Origin: Petrolisthes cinctipes
Taxonomy: Eukaryota > Arthropoda > Malacostraca > Decapoda > Porcellanidae
Direction: 5' to 3'
DNA: 64,000 bases
NCBI GenBank assembly: GCA_033782935.1
Contig: JAWQEG010000414.1
Location: 5,001-69,000, forward strand
Part shown: one piece after another, positions 44,131 to 55,724 of the stretch
How the letters are laid out: each line of letters starts with the position of its first letter
How positions within the stretch are numbered: position 1 is the first letter of the stretch
Program-made: the position numbers and the translations under genes
Notes under the pieces: generated by a model
Seen by the model: the letters and a program-made list of their open reading frames with translations, nothing else
The model's database searches: none
Told to the model about the DNA's origin: nothing

Positions 44131-44445
44131 CAGTCACTCATAAAAATTAAGACCCCCCCAGGCCAGTCACCTTCTTATACGTGTATTATCGGTTCTGGCA
44201 ACAGTGTACGTGAAGTCAGTGATGGCGCATGAGATATGAAGTTGATCTACTCGACTCACTTTGAACTAAGGGTAGATGAGACGAAGCATGAGTTGAGATG
44301 ATGTTTCGAGCAAACCAACCTTCCTCCAAACACCACATACACCACCACCTCTGACGTCAGGTACAGTACAATGTTACCACAACCGATATCACACGAGTTA
44401 AAAGGTGTCGTGCCTGGGGTGTCTTTTCTTTTATGAGTGACTGTA
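44129..44445. mobile_element. Inverted-repeat MITE (family L)
   Basis: Ends TACAGTCACTCATAAAAATT and TTTTATGAGTGACTGTA; about 317 bp; no coding frame. Starts at the shared TA of family K. From 44446 to 44803 nothing is recognised. Confidence 0.8.
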
Positions 44446-44803
44446 CATGGTGTTGGTGGCTTCCATTGTGTGGGATGAGACAGATATAGTGTTTATATAT
44501 TTTTCTTCACCACCATAGTTGCAATATATAATATTTTTCCTCCACCTTCTCTGCAACATTTACAATTTTCTCCACCTTAGATGCAACAAGAAAACATGTA
44601 AATCTCAGCCTTAAAGGTCACACATTTTTCGGTAAAGCCTGACAGCCTTAGCATTTTATGACTAACTAACAGCATTCTTACTACAACCTGGTCCAAAAAA
44701 GAAGAAATATATTGTGTTTTTTGCCGTTAAATCACGTTATTGCTATGTAGGATTATTTTGTTAATGGAGATGTAGACAGTACCGACATCATGGGCAATAC
44801 TGA

Positions 44804-45100
44804 ATGGGCCGAGCGGTTAGTGTTCTGGACTCATATCCTAGAGGTCGGGAGATCGATCCTCTCAGGTGAGGGCCTGAGAATATTTACTCTTCCGATTTGA
44901 GTTTGAGGCACTAACTATAAGGCCACCGAACGTCGTAAAACACCCTCGCTGGTACCATAACAGCTGCAGTATTTGGGAATAACCCTCCCTTCCCTCCCTC
45001 TGTGGCTGGGTACCAGTTCGGAAGTCGTGACGTGTGTGTGTGAGCAGCAGTTGACCTGGGAAACGGTAACGGGCTTGATTAAGCCTATGTCCAGTGTCGG

Positions 45101-45131
<31 letters not shown>
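44804..45131 (+). mobile_element. SINE family 1, head truncated
   Basis: Starts TGGGCCGAGCGGTTAGTGTT, then the standard body; poly(A) at 45106-45131. Confidence 0.85.
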
Positions 45132-45532
45132 TGTGTCAAGGGTCAACCACTTTCACCTTTCCTGTCATCTCTCCTTTCTCAATATTTTCTTCACATTTTG
45201 CTTTATCTTTTCTTTTACTTTTTCTTTTTCTGTGCTAGAGAGAGTAGCTTTTACAAGATGGCAATGAAATGCTGGAAACAGAATCCGAACAACCATTAAT
45301 ATTTCCGTATATAACAACATGTAGAATAGTAACCCACACACAACTTGGCAAGAAATTAACTTTGCCTAAAAATGGGTTTAAGACTAGCTGAACGGGGTTT
45401 AGAAACTCCACTCACAGATAGTGTTATATTCTGTGTAAGTGAACTGGAATCTTACTGGATGGCGGTCAGTTAACATTGATAGTGTTGTATCTGCAGTTAC
45501 GTTACTGACATCTATTTCTGCATGGTCCAGAA

Positions 45533-45720
45533 AACTTATAGAATTATTACTCTGAAGTGATATTTTGAAAACTTATAGAATTATTACTGGGAAGTGATAT
45601 TTTTAATACTTATAGAATTATTACTGGGAAGTGATATTTTTAAAACTTATAGAATTATTACTCAGAAGTGATATTTTTAATACTTATAGAATTATTACTC
45701 TGAAGAGATATTTTATAACT
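45533..45720. repeat. 37-38-bp tandem repeat, 5 units
   Basis: Units with ACTTATAGAATTATTACTCT or CTGGG followed by AAGTGATATTTT at about 45534, 45571, 45608, 45645 and 45683. The rest of 45132-46140 is AT-rich with no recognised feature. Confidence 0.85.
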
Positions 45721-46142
45721 CATTTATTATCAAGACAGAGCCTCCGTGTCTCAAGAAGGGTTGACAGAACATCAGAGTTTGATGTTGATAAAACAATTGA
45801 AAACTATTATGAAAAGTGTGTATGTATACCGTAGATGTAGATAAGACCGTCTGTCCATTGATGAGCCATATATAGCTAAGTATTTTGTTTAATAATCAAT
45901 GGGTGCTTCAAATCATAAACACCTACATCAAACATAATTCATATTAGAATTTCCTCACAGTTGTATCCATTTTAACTCTTAAAATATGTGTGGCCACATA
46001 ATTATCAACACAATCTGACAATATCAAATAGACCGGTGTCTGGATATGAGGTCAACCCCCGTTTAAAAAATTATATGGCATTTAAGGCACATTCTATGTT
46101 ATATCTCACCGTATTGCCTGCATTAGTGACGTGGACAATACT

Positions 46143-46312
46143 TTCCAAGGGTTTTGTTGCCCCTTCGGCCCCAGCCAATAGCTTTTAGTTCTTCAACTGT
46201 CCCTCTTTTCTTTCTATTTCCTTCCTGCTTGCTGTCTCACTACTCTATCACCTTTTGCTGGCGCTATATGACCTCGCTGTTGCGGCGCCTAATATTAATC
46301 AATCATCAACTA
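46143..46312 (-). repeat. GGCGCC-type dispersed repeat, reverse
   Basis: CCAAGGGTTTTGTTGCCCCT to GCGGCGCCTAATATTAATCA, reverse of 23782-24056. Confidence 0.65.
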
Positions 46313-46401
46313 TGCTATATCTACCCATGAGGGCATGTCCCAATCCCTTCCCCACAATCTATCATTCCCATACCAGGCTTGGTCCAGTTATTGTCGTGTC
46401 A

Positions 46402-46640
46402 GTGTGTCGATTCCACAGTGGTATTGGTTTGTTAGCTTCCTAACCAACCACATTTATAAGGCTTCATTATTTTCCAAAGGCTGAGTATCCACATTCGCAA
46501 AATCTATCCAACAGTAAGATAATGATGATTGCTGCACAGTTTACTCACCAAATTCATTAAGTAATTCACCCATAAGTCATTAACACGGCTAACATTCTTT
46601 CGTTTGCGTGCTAACAAACCAATACCAACCACTGTGGAAT
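46402..46640 (-). repeat. ZB-type dispersed repeat, reverse
   Basis: GATTCCACAGTGGTATTGGT left and ACCACTGTGGAATCGACC right, complementary ends; same interior words as 27835-28145 in reverse. Confidence 0.65.
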
Positions 46641-47035
46641 CGACCCATTGCGTCTTTTACATGCTCACTGTCCTTCTGTCATTTCACTTAGCTGTTTGTT
46701 ACGAGTGTACAGGTGATAATGCAGTGAAATATATCAACCCAGTGATCAAACAGTGAATGTTGGCAGTCTCACCCCAACCTTCCTGGAGTGAAGACGTGTT
46801 CCTGGCGCTCTGCCTGTGTTGTTGTTTGTGTTGTTGTTGTCTTGTTTCAACGTTCTTGTTTGTGTGTTGTTGTGTCTGTGGTGTTATAGGGGCTGTTTAT
46901 ATTTTCTATCTAGTCTTTTTTTGTGGTTTTGCTGTTTGTGGTATTGTTGTTTATGGTTTATTTGTTTTATTGTGGTTCTGTGTGTGTATGTTCGTGTGTT
47001 CGTGTGTGTTCAGTTGTTCGCTTCCCATCTAAGCC

Positions 47036-47995
47036 TTGCCTGGCCTGATGGAGAGCGCGGATTCGGATGTGGCTTCCTGCCTGGAGGCCGACTTGGCCAT
47101 GTCGGAGGAGGATGAGTCTCCTATTGAGGATCACTGGCCTGAGCTGCCTTCTCGCAACCCTCCCCCCCTCTCCTCGGTCACTCCGCAGCTCAGGTTGCAG
47201 CCTTCCACCTCCTCAACCTCTACCAAGCGACCCGTTGATGCCTCGTCCGACTCCTTGCAGGTTTCCGATGGTGTGGACTGTTTGCCTCCAGCTGCCAAGA
47301 CTGCCAAGGGTGCTTCAGCTGTGCATGACGTACCTTCTCTGCCTCAACGTGGTGTTTCTTCCCTGTATACCAACTCCTTGCCCTCGTCCAACCTTCCTGC
47401 TTTTGCCCCAAGAAATGCCTATGTCAAGCTCTCCTTCTCTGGGAACCCATCTACGGACACAAAGTTGCGTTGGTTGTCTGATGTCAACAGGGCCTTCCAG
47501 CTGCAGCGTGAACTGGCTGAAGTCAAGATGGCTGCTGTCACCTCCCGGTTTGTCTACATCTCTAGGAAGCGTCAGGATATCATTGATAGAGTTAAGGCTG
47601 GTGAATTTTTGTCTCTGCCTCTCATTCTTGAAGACTCACCCGAGAGGACTCGTAAGTTCCCCAGCTACATCCTTACCCGTTTTCCTATTGATGTTGACCC
47701 AAAACTTGCTAAGGGATACCCTGGTGTACACTTTGCCGGTCGTTTTTTCCAAGATGGTTCCCCCATTAGCCGTATTGTTGTTGTCTGGAGTCAACCCGAT
47801 CCACCTCCAAATGAGATTTCCTTTGATTTCCTCCCTTGTCTTCCACCGTGTGAGGTGAGGAAACTTCATAATGACCAGCCTTGGTGCTACAGGTGCTGGG
47901 GTGTGGGGCATATCTCCCGGTACTGTTCTGCCAGGCCGAAGTGTGCATGGTGTGCTGCCGACCATGATTCCAAGACGTGTCCTGTCAGGGGTTAA
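47036..47995 (+). pseudogene. ORF1 of non-LTR copy 5, truncated by deletion
   Basis: 319 residues (MPGLMESADSDVASCLEAD to CPVRG) carrying the first two knuckles. A deletion of about 100 bp near 47990 shifts the frame to an immediate stop; the third knuckle (VNVWHGC) and the proline/coiled-coil tail lie in the next frame (47977-48246), ending at TAA 48244-48246 just past the ORF2 Met. Confidence 0.87.
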
Positions 47996-48235
47996 CGTGT
48001 GGCATGGATGTACTCGACGTCAGGTCCAGGCTCGTGTCACTACTATTGCTCCGCCTCCGCCACCGCCACCACCACCACCTCCCCCAGTCTGCTCCTCCTA
48101 CCAGCCCTGCCTCACCTCCAGACCTGGCCCTCCGCAAGTCTGTGGCTACCCTCATGGCACGATGTACGGTTCTCGAGAACCGCTTTTCTGCCCTTGAAAC
48201 CAGGATTGATGGGCTGGTTGCCGCGCAGGCTGCCA

Positions 48236-51200
48236 ATGACTCCTAACTCTCCACCTTGGTCGAGGCTCAGCAGGCCATCATCTCAACTGTCACTACCCTT
48301 ACCGAAAAGATGGATACTGTTGCATCTCGCCTTGAAAAGCTTTTCGAGTCAGTCCCTTCTCCTGGTCCATCTTCTTCTCCAGGTCGCTCATCTGCCCCCA
48401 CTCACCGGACTTCTACCTCCAAATACAGAGTTCGCTAGTGATTGCTGGCTGGATGTCATCTCCTGGAATGTATGTGGTATCACCAGTTATGCTAAGCTCA
48501 CTCAACTCAAGGCCTATGTTTTTCGTCATCATCCCAGTATTATTTTTCTCCAGGAAGCATTTCCAGGATGGCCGCTCGCTGCTGGGCAAGCTCCTCCTCT
48601 CTCAGGTTATGTGCCATATGTTCATCTGGTAAGGAATGGTCTCCTGACTTACATACATAGCTCCTTGCCACATCGCCTTCTCCGTACCTCCACTGATCCT
48701 GACATGACCTTTCAGCTATTTGAGGTTCTACCTGGGAATGGAGTATTACAACTATGTAATGTCTATTCTGCCCCAGCTAGACTCACTCTTGAGGCTCTTC
48801 CTTCTCCAACAGTGCATGGTATGGTTTATATGGGAGATTTTAATGCTCGGCATTCTGATTTGGGTGATGGTTCTGGTTCTATTAATCGTAATGGTGTTCG
48901 TCTCCTTTCATACATCCGCAAGCATCATCTGACACACTGGGACACTGGCGGTGCCACTCATTGCTGGGTAGGTACTCTGGATTACATCCTCTCGTCTGGC
49001 CTGATAGCATCTCAGGTCCTGTGCTCCTCCGTGCCAGACTTATTCTCTGATCACATCGCTCTTCGGTTTCATTATTCTCTAACTTCTGTGTCAAGTGCTT
49101 CAGCCACTCGTTTGCGTATTGCTGTGCCCCCTAAATATTGCCCGACTTACATCTTATTCATGGCCCATGTATTCCCTACATTTAACATATCATCAGCTGA
49201 ACAGTTGTACTCTGATCTTGTATCTGCTACTCATGACATTTACAAGCTATACGCCATACTGCCCACTCCTGGACGCTGGATGCACGTATACAAGAGGCAA
49301 AGGAGGAGGCTGAACGTGATGGCCTATTGTTTCAAGCCAACCCAACCCCGGACCTGCTTCATCGTTACCAGATGTCTAGGGACGCTTTAGTTGCCCTGCA
49401 GGAGTGTGCTCACACTGAGTTTTGGCAGCGGTTCACGGACAGCATAAACCAGCAAACAAGTGTGACTTCTATGTGGCACCTCATCCGTCGGGTTGTTAAA
49501 AAGACACCGGCCACTGCTCGTCATCACACTCCCGCCGACTATGCCCAACAACTTGTTGATGCCTGGTCAGAACAATCTACCTCAGCCAGTCTACCCATCC
49601 ACATACAAGATGCACTCACTTCCCGTGCTGCTGTCCATCGGCTACGTCTAATGTCTGCTCTGTTGCAAGATGATGACGATGATGCAGAGGAGATAACTGA
49701 GGAGGAGTTGCGACGTGCTCTCTTTCGGGGTAGAGCTTCTTCCCCTGGTGATGATGGTATTACTTATGCTGTGCTGTGCCTACTTCAACAAGTTCCTGGG
49801 AACCCTCTACTTCAACTGTACAATCTTTGTCTTCGTGATGGTTGTGTACCACGAGCCTGGACCAGCAGCACAATAATACCCATCCCTAAGCCCGGCACTG
49901 CGAAGTTCAGGCCTATTTCCCTGACTTCCTGTTTTTGTAAGGTTATGGAGAGAATCTTACTCAATCGTCTCATGTACAGACTGCAGGATCGCCTTTCTCC
50001 ATGGCTGTTTGGTTTCCTTCCCCAACGGAGCACACACCACTGCCTAGTCGACTTGTACACTCGCCTTAACAGGGACAGTGTGGTGGCCTTCATTGACCTT
50101 CGAGGTGCCTTCGATGTTGCTAATAGAGACGTCATTTTGGATCAACTGGTTGACTTTGGGATAAAGGGTAATCTATTACGGTTGATTCGGGGCTACCTGA
50201 GTAAAAGAACCTCCCGTGTGTTTTTCAGTGGTGCGCTCAGTCCTTTGCGCAGGTTTCATCTTGGTACGCCTCAAAGGGGTGTTCTCAGCCCATTGTTATT
50301 TAATATTCTGATGCATCGGCTGCTCACTTCTCTCCCTGATATTCCTGGAACTACAATTACGTGCTATGCTGATGATATCTGTGTTCATTCTACCTCACCA
50401 AGGGATCTCCAGCGGTTTCTTGACTCCTTCTCTGTGTCCTCCTCTCACTGTGGCATTATTGTCTCCCCAGATAAGAGCAGAATATTCACCTGCCGCCTTC
50501 CTCAAGCTCAGCCAGTGTTCACCATTGGAGGGACTGTCATTCCCATGTGTTCCCAGTATCGCTACCTGGGCGCGCCAGTCAATATTTGGCCAATTGTCCC
50601 TGCCAGACCTCAAGACCATCCCATTGTCCAGGACTTATTGGGTCGTTTCCAGCGCCGACTTACACCACTTCAATATCTCACTAACAACTCCTCGGGCATC
50701 TCCATCCCAGTAGCCAGGACTATCCAAATTGTTTTTATCCGTTCAGTTGTTGATTACCTTTCCCCTGCTCTGATTCAACTTCCCAGGGCTACTCATGAAA
50801 CTTTAGAAAAATTTCAGAATAGAGCAATGAGAATAATTCTCGGTTGACCAATGTCGACCAGGATAGTGAACATGCAGCGTGAGTTGTGTCTTCCCCCATT
50901 AGTGGAGTGAATTTATTCTAATGTTACTTGCTTCACTGTCAAGTGCCTCCATTTCCCACATCTTTCACCCCATTACTCTCAGTTAGTCAGGACTTCTCTT
51001 AGACCAAAATACCCGGTCCCTCCCATACTGCCTGCTGGACGTACTCTTATATGGTCTGTTTCCTCTATGCTCCGTAGTTTTAATATAGATATAATGGTGG
51101 CCGACGTCCCCTCAGGGCCCCCTCCGTGGATGCTACCAACACCTGATGTGAGCTTCACACCTACTTCCAAGTCGGAACTGCCTTCTCTACAGCGGCAGTT

Positions 51201-51737
51201 GACTCTGGAACACATAGAAAAAGTGACGTCCTCCATCACAGATCCATACTGCCTCTACACTGATGGCTCATTGCAAGTGGATGGTGCAGCAGGTTGTGCC
51301 AATTTCTCACCTGACATGGAGTCACCTCCATGGGCCTGGGTTTGCCGTCGTCTCTGTAACCACTCTAGCTCAACATTGTGTGAACTGTATGCCATTCTGG
51401 ATGCTGTTAGTCTTGTTTGTCAACGTGGAGTGAATGCTGCCATTTTTTGAGACTCCAGACCTGCCCTTCATTCTCTCTCTAGTGTTCAGCCCACACACTC
51501 TACTGTTGTTCAGCAGATTTTATCGTTTTTGGCCTTATTGCGTCATAGTAACTTGACTGTCAAATGTTTATGGGTGCCATCCCATGTAGGTTTACATCAC
51601 AATGGTACAGTTGACAGACTCGCAAAGGAAGCCTGCCATCTGCTTCCTCGTGGTGTTGGACGTCCTCTCTCCCTGACATGTTACCTCTCTAAAGTCCACT
51701 CCGCCGCTCTCCTCCCTGTACGGCGACGCAGGGATGT
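48236..51737 (+). pseudogene. ORF2 of non-LTR copy 5, broken
   Basis: Met at 48236 overlaps the ORF1 TAA. Endonuclease open to about 49250 (FSDHIALRF present), where a 26-bp deletion shifts the frame. 49327-50847 carries the reverse transcriptase (AFIDLRGAFD, CYADDI; GTPQRGV in place of GTPQGGV), ending at TGA 50845-50847 where others encode Cys. RNase H pieces follow (YTDGSLQVDG at about 51255; WVPSHVGLHHNGTVDRLAKE at about 51570) with a stop at 51448-51450. The C-terminal cysteine motif is deleted. Confidence 0.88.
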
Positions 51738-51900
51738 GTGGTGTATGTGTGTGTGTGCGTGTGTATGTGTGGTTGTAGTCATTGTATTCTCATGGGTCCC
51801 GCCTACCAGTATGTATTGTTGCCTGCCTGTTGATTGACGCTACGGCGCAATTAATTAAAAAAAAAAAAAAAAAAAAACAGTGAATGTTTATGATAATATG

Positions 51901-52071
51901 TACACTCGCAATCCAAGATATGTATCAAGTCTTGCTTCGAATAGCCTGATCAAGTATTAAGCGAGCTCAAGCAAATATAAAACAGGATAAGCGTTGTAAT
52001 TAGTTCACTAGTATGTCAAATGATTCGAAACTTCAACAAGACCTGGATACAAATTTTGGATTGCGAATGTA
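51901..52071 (-). mobile_element. MITE family B copy, reverse
   Basis: 171 bp with standard ends and core. Confidence 0.87.
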
Positions 52072-52234
52072 CAAGTATAATGTTGCGTAGTAATTACAGT
52101 ATTATGTGAATATCAGAGAGTGCTATGCTCCAGAAAACAGCATTGGGGTAAATAATTATGCCTCGACTACGGCTTATGATCAGTGGAAATTTCTATAGTC
52201 TTGATGCGAACAGTACCATACTTTAAAAGTAGGT

Positions 52235-52780
52235 TCTGTTGTTGGTGAATTGAAAGGCTACTGGTTCCTCCAAACTATGCCAGAAAACAGACGCCTTGAA
52301 TGGTACACTCGCAATCGAAAATTTGTATCCAGGTCTTGTTGAAGTTTCGAATCATTTGACATACTAGTGAGTCAATTACAACGCTTATCTTGTTTCATAT
52401 TTGTATCCAGGTCTTGTTGAAGTTTCGAATCATTTGACATACTAGTGAACCAATTACAACGCTTATCATGTTTCATATTTGTATCCAGATCTTGTTGAAG
52501 TTTCGACTTATTTGACATACTAGTGAACCAATTACAACGCTTATCCTGTTTCATATTTGTATCCAGGTCTTGTTGAAGTTTCGAATCATTTGACATACTA
52601 GTGACATACTGTTTCATATTTGATTGAGCTCGATTAATATTCGATCAGGCTATTCGATGCAAGCCTGGATACATATTTTGGATTGCGAGTGTACTAATAA
52701 GGGATCTGTTTCGTAGCATAGTTTGGAGGAATCAGAGACCTTCCAATTCAGCAACAAAAGAATATCTATCCCCTTTAGGG
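52235..52780. repeat. Family O repeat interrupted by family B
   Basis: CTACTGGTTCCTCCAAACTA lies left of the family B copy; GCATAGTTTGGAGGAATCAG and CCTTCCAATTCAGCAACAAA lie right of it. Confidence 0.6.
52304..52693 (+). mobile_element. MITE family B with internal tandem expansion
   Basis: 390 bp in place of about 171. The left-inner segment (TTTGTATCCAGGTCTTGTTG to CAACGCTTATCCTGTTTCAT, about 75 bp) is repeated four times, the last shortened. Ends are standard. Confidence 0.88.
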
Positions 52781-52989
52781 TTTGGGCGCTGCTTCAGGCC
52801 CGAACTACTTCCTTTAAATTCTTCAGTTTTGTTGATGGAGATGTTGAAAGAGTTATATAGGTGATGCCATTGTTAAAAAGGTGACAGGAGAGTGCGAATG
52901 ATGCAAGTGTTACAAGAGTTATAAATGTTGCTGGTATAACAGGAGACACAAACGATACATGTGCCACAAGAGTTGTAGAATTGTTTGTA

Positions 52990-53322
52990 GGGGAGGTGGC
53001 CGAGTGGTTAGTGTTCTGGACTCGTATCCTTAAGGTCGGGAGATCGATCCTCTCAGGTGAGGGCCTGAGAATATTTACTCTTCCGATTTGAGTGTTAGGC
53101 ACTAACTATAAGGCCACCGAACGTCGTAAAACACCCTCACTGGTACCATAACAGCTGCAGTATTTGGGAATTACCCTCACTTCCCTCCCTCTGTGGCTGG
53201 GTACCAGTTCGGAAGTCGTGACGTGTGTGTGTGTGAGTAACAGTTGGCCTGGGCCACGGTAACGGGCTTGATAAAGCCTATGTCCAGTGTCGGAACATAT
53301 AAAAAAAAAAAAAAAAAAAAAA
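52990..53322 (+). mobile_element. SINE family 1, complete
   Basis: Full head GGGGAGGTGGCCGAGTGGTT to poly(A). It splits a local imperfect duplication (CACAAACGATACATGTGCCA left, TACAAACGATGCAAGTGCCA right). Confidence 0.9.
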
Positions 53323-53706
53323 CAGGAGATACAAACGATGCAAGTGCCACAAGAGTTGTAGAATAGGTGTTGTATATTAAATTACAAGTGTCAAAGGCAT
53401 TATAGGATTTGTTTCCTATTGAGAAAAATGAGAACTAAAGGCCGAGAGCCCGCTTATTGACCTCATATATAAAAGAAAATATATGAAAGAGGTTAAAAAA
53501 CATGTCCAATTTAGTTCCAGATGCCTAATTAGATACGTTACTTTATATTTGAAGGAGCATAATTCATAGTAGTAAGGGGAAACGATAGATGAAAGTAGAG
53601 AGTGTTCCAGAGCTGACCAATTGTAAATATGAAAGATGTATCGATTGGACTACATATTTATACTCAGAATCTATATCTCATTAACACATGTATTCCTGTA
53701 TCAAAG

Positions 53707-53881
53707 TACACTCGCAATCTAAAATTTGTATCCAGGACTTGTTGAAGTTCCGAATCATTTGACATACTAGTGAACCAATTACAACGCTTATCCTGTTTCA
53801 TAATTGCTTGAGCTCACTTAATTAACACTCGATGAGGCTATTCGAAGCAAGCCTGGATACATATTTTGGATTGCGAGTGTA
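53707..53881 (+). mobile_element. MITE family B copy
   Basis: 175 bp, standard ends. The 380 bp before it (53323-53706) show nothing recognised. Confidence 0.87.
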
Positions 53882-54009
53882 CACATATGAACTAGCTAGT
53901 TTCTATGTGTACTTACATACAGGATTACATGTGATAAAGTGATACAGATCCTTAGTGTGAATATGTAGTTTAACCGGTACAAAGGCTGAGAATACCGGTT
54001 AACTCTTGC

Positions 54010-54165
54010 GTTTAATTTAAGGAGCTGTGTGTGTGTGTGTGTATGTCCAGAGTTGACGAGTTGTGTAAATGAAAAACTGAGCGCACCAGTTAACTCTTGT
54101 ATTAAGGAGTTGTGTGTGTGTGTGTGTGTTCAGAGTTGACCAGTTGTGTAAATGAAAAACTGAGC
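54010..54165. repeat. Duplicated (TG)n / AGTTGAC-TTGTGTAAATGAAAAACTGAGCG unit
   Basis: Two roughly 85-bp units, each a TG run followed by CAGAGTTGAC and GTGTAAATGAAAAACTGAGC. Confidence 0.8.
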
Positions 54166-54171
54166 GTGCCG

Positions 54172-54541
54172 GTGTTACAGGCTTTATAATTTGTGCTACG
54201 GGTGTTACAGGCTTTATAATTTGTGCTACAGGTGTTACAGGCTTTATAATTTGTGCTACGGGTGTTACAGGCTTTATAATTTGTGCTACAGGTGTTACAG
54301 GCTTTATAATTTGTGCTACGGGTGTTACAGGCTTTATAATTTGTGCTACAGGTGTTACAGGCTTCATAATTTGTGCTACGGGTGTTACAGGCTTTATAAT
54401 TTGTGCTACAGGTGTTACAGGCTTTACAATTTGTGCTACAGGTGTTACAGGCTTTACAATTTGTGCTACAGGTGTTACAGGCTTTATAATTTGTGCTACA
54501 GGTGTTACAGGCTTTATAATTTGTGCTACAGGTGTTACAGG
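54172..54541. repeat. 30-bp minisatellite, about 12 units
   Basis: Unit: GGTGTTACAGGCTTTATAAT plus TTGTGCTAC(A/G). The first eight units alternate A and G at the last base, giving a 60-bp higher-order period. The 30-bp period keeps one frame open on each strand (decapeptide VTPVAQIIKP on the minus strand). Confidence 0.95.
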
Positions 54542-54551
54542 TGTTGGGAAA

Positions 54552-54618
54552 ATGAGGCCCCTCATAGCAATCCTGTGTGCTGCTCTTACTGCCACCCTTA
54601 CTTCCGCTGCTACTCCAG
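54552..54618 (+). CDS. Signal-peptide first exon of a secreted or membrane protein
   Basis: ATG in context GGGAAAATGA; MRPLIAILCAALTATLTSAATP is a textbook signal peptide (one Arg, hydrophobic core, small residues before the cut). The exon ends at G54618 with donor GTATGTGTG. It lies 10 bases after the 30-bp minisatellite and is the best candidate for exon 1 of the plus-strand paralogue whose later exon is at 60573-60857. The phase (one spare base) does not match the in-phase acceptor I propose there, so at least one more exon or another acceptor would be needed. It could also belong to an unrelated gene. Confidence 0.55.
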
Positions 54619-54647
54619 GTATGTGTGTGTGTGTGTGTGTGTAGTGT

Positions 54648-55095
54648 GTGAATAGAATAGAATAGAATAGAATAGAATAGAATTTATTGATTCGCTCAGA
54701 CTTTATAATATAAAGTATGGAGCATAGCTCCGACAAAAATCAATCAGTTTGACATAACATTTCAAATAACAATAGCCAATATAAGATTATATTAACACAA
54801 AACTAGGAAAAAGGCATTCAACAGTTTCCATACTCAAGTGACAAACAGAAACAAAACAAAAAGAACAAAACAGTACTGTACAGTACAGGTAGCCAAAAAG
54901 CCATTTACACTTGTAACTCATCTGAACATATTTGAAATATGACAAAATATAATGACAAATTCTTGAGAATATTTACACTAGTAATTTGCATTAACGCAAC
55001 ATACTTGAAGTGTGCTGGCCTAAGTGTGTAGTATCTTTTTATATATCTATCCCTTAGCCTTACAAGTTCCTCATTGGTACATTCAAAAAGAACAT
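54648..55095 (-). mobile_element. 3' fragment of a LINE with (TTCTA)n tail
   Basis: On the minus strand the segment ends CAATAAATTCTATTCTATTC, a microsatellite tail typical of CR1/L2-like LINEs. Upstream, around 55080-55010, a frame reads NEELVRLRDRYIKRYYTLRP. The start is not defined. Confidence 0.6.
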
Positions 55096-55326
55096 GTGTG
55101 TGTGTGAGTAATCAATCCTTATATTTTGGATACGGTTTCAGTGTGCAGGATAGGTAGATTGTGTGTGTATGTGTGTATGTGTGTGTGAAATTAATCCATA
55201 TAATTTGGATACGACTTCAGTATGTAGGTGAATTGTATTTATGTGTGTGTCTGTGTGTGTGTGTGTGAAATTAATACATATAATTTTGATACGACTTCAG
55301 TATGTAGGTGAATTGTAAGTATGTGC

Positions 55327-55364
<38 letters not shown>

Positions 55365-55423
55365 ATAAAAAAAAAATCCATATAATTTTGATACGATTTC
55401 ACTATGTAGGTGAATTGTAAGTA

Positions 55424-55486
<63 letters not shown>

Positions 55487-55515
55487 ATATAAAAAAAATC
55501 CATATATTTTGGATA
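55095..55515. repeat. (TG)n-linked tandem repeat with AATCCATATAATTTTGATAC
   Basis: Five units combine TTAATCCATATAATTTGGAT, ACGACTTCAGTATGTAGGTG and a TG run of increasing length (about 70 bp in the last). Confidence 0.85.
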
Positions 55516-55609
55516 TGATTTTATTTTATATTTGCATTTGGATTTATGCTTCTTTGGAAATCTGAAACAGTAAAAACAGTGATTTTTTTTTTTTTTTTTA
55601 AGCAAGTTA

Positions 55610-55705
55610 GCAACGGATCACCATTATTTTTGCTAATTTGGTCCTAATCCCTGTCAATATACTTTGAGGAATCCAGGCGCTCCAATTGCCAAAAGTATAT
55701 AACCT
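55610..55705. repeat. Family O dispersed repeat, partial
   Basis: CAACGGATCACCATTATTTT, GTCCTAATCCCTGTCAATAT, TTTGAGGAATCCAGGCGCTC. Confidence 0.5.
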
Positions 55706-55724
55706 ATAAGAAGCGAGAGGTTGG

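Larger units (their letters stand above)
46762..51877 (+). mobile_element. Non-LTR copy 5 with target-site duplication
   Basis: Bounded by CAGTGAATGTT at 46751-46761 and 51878-51888. The 5' UTR matches copy 1. About 100 bp is deleted in ORF1, 26 bp in ORF2, and a large 3' deletion at about 51738 joins RNase H to the (TG)n of the 3' UTR. Poly(A) is at about 51857-51877. Confidence 0.92.

Noticed and set aside
54172..54541. CRISPR-like array of 30-bp repeats
   Set aside because: Units are directly contiguous with no unique spacers, in a eukaryotic context; it is a minisatellite.
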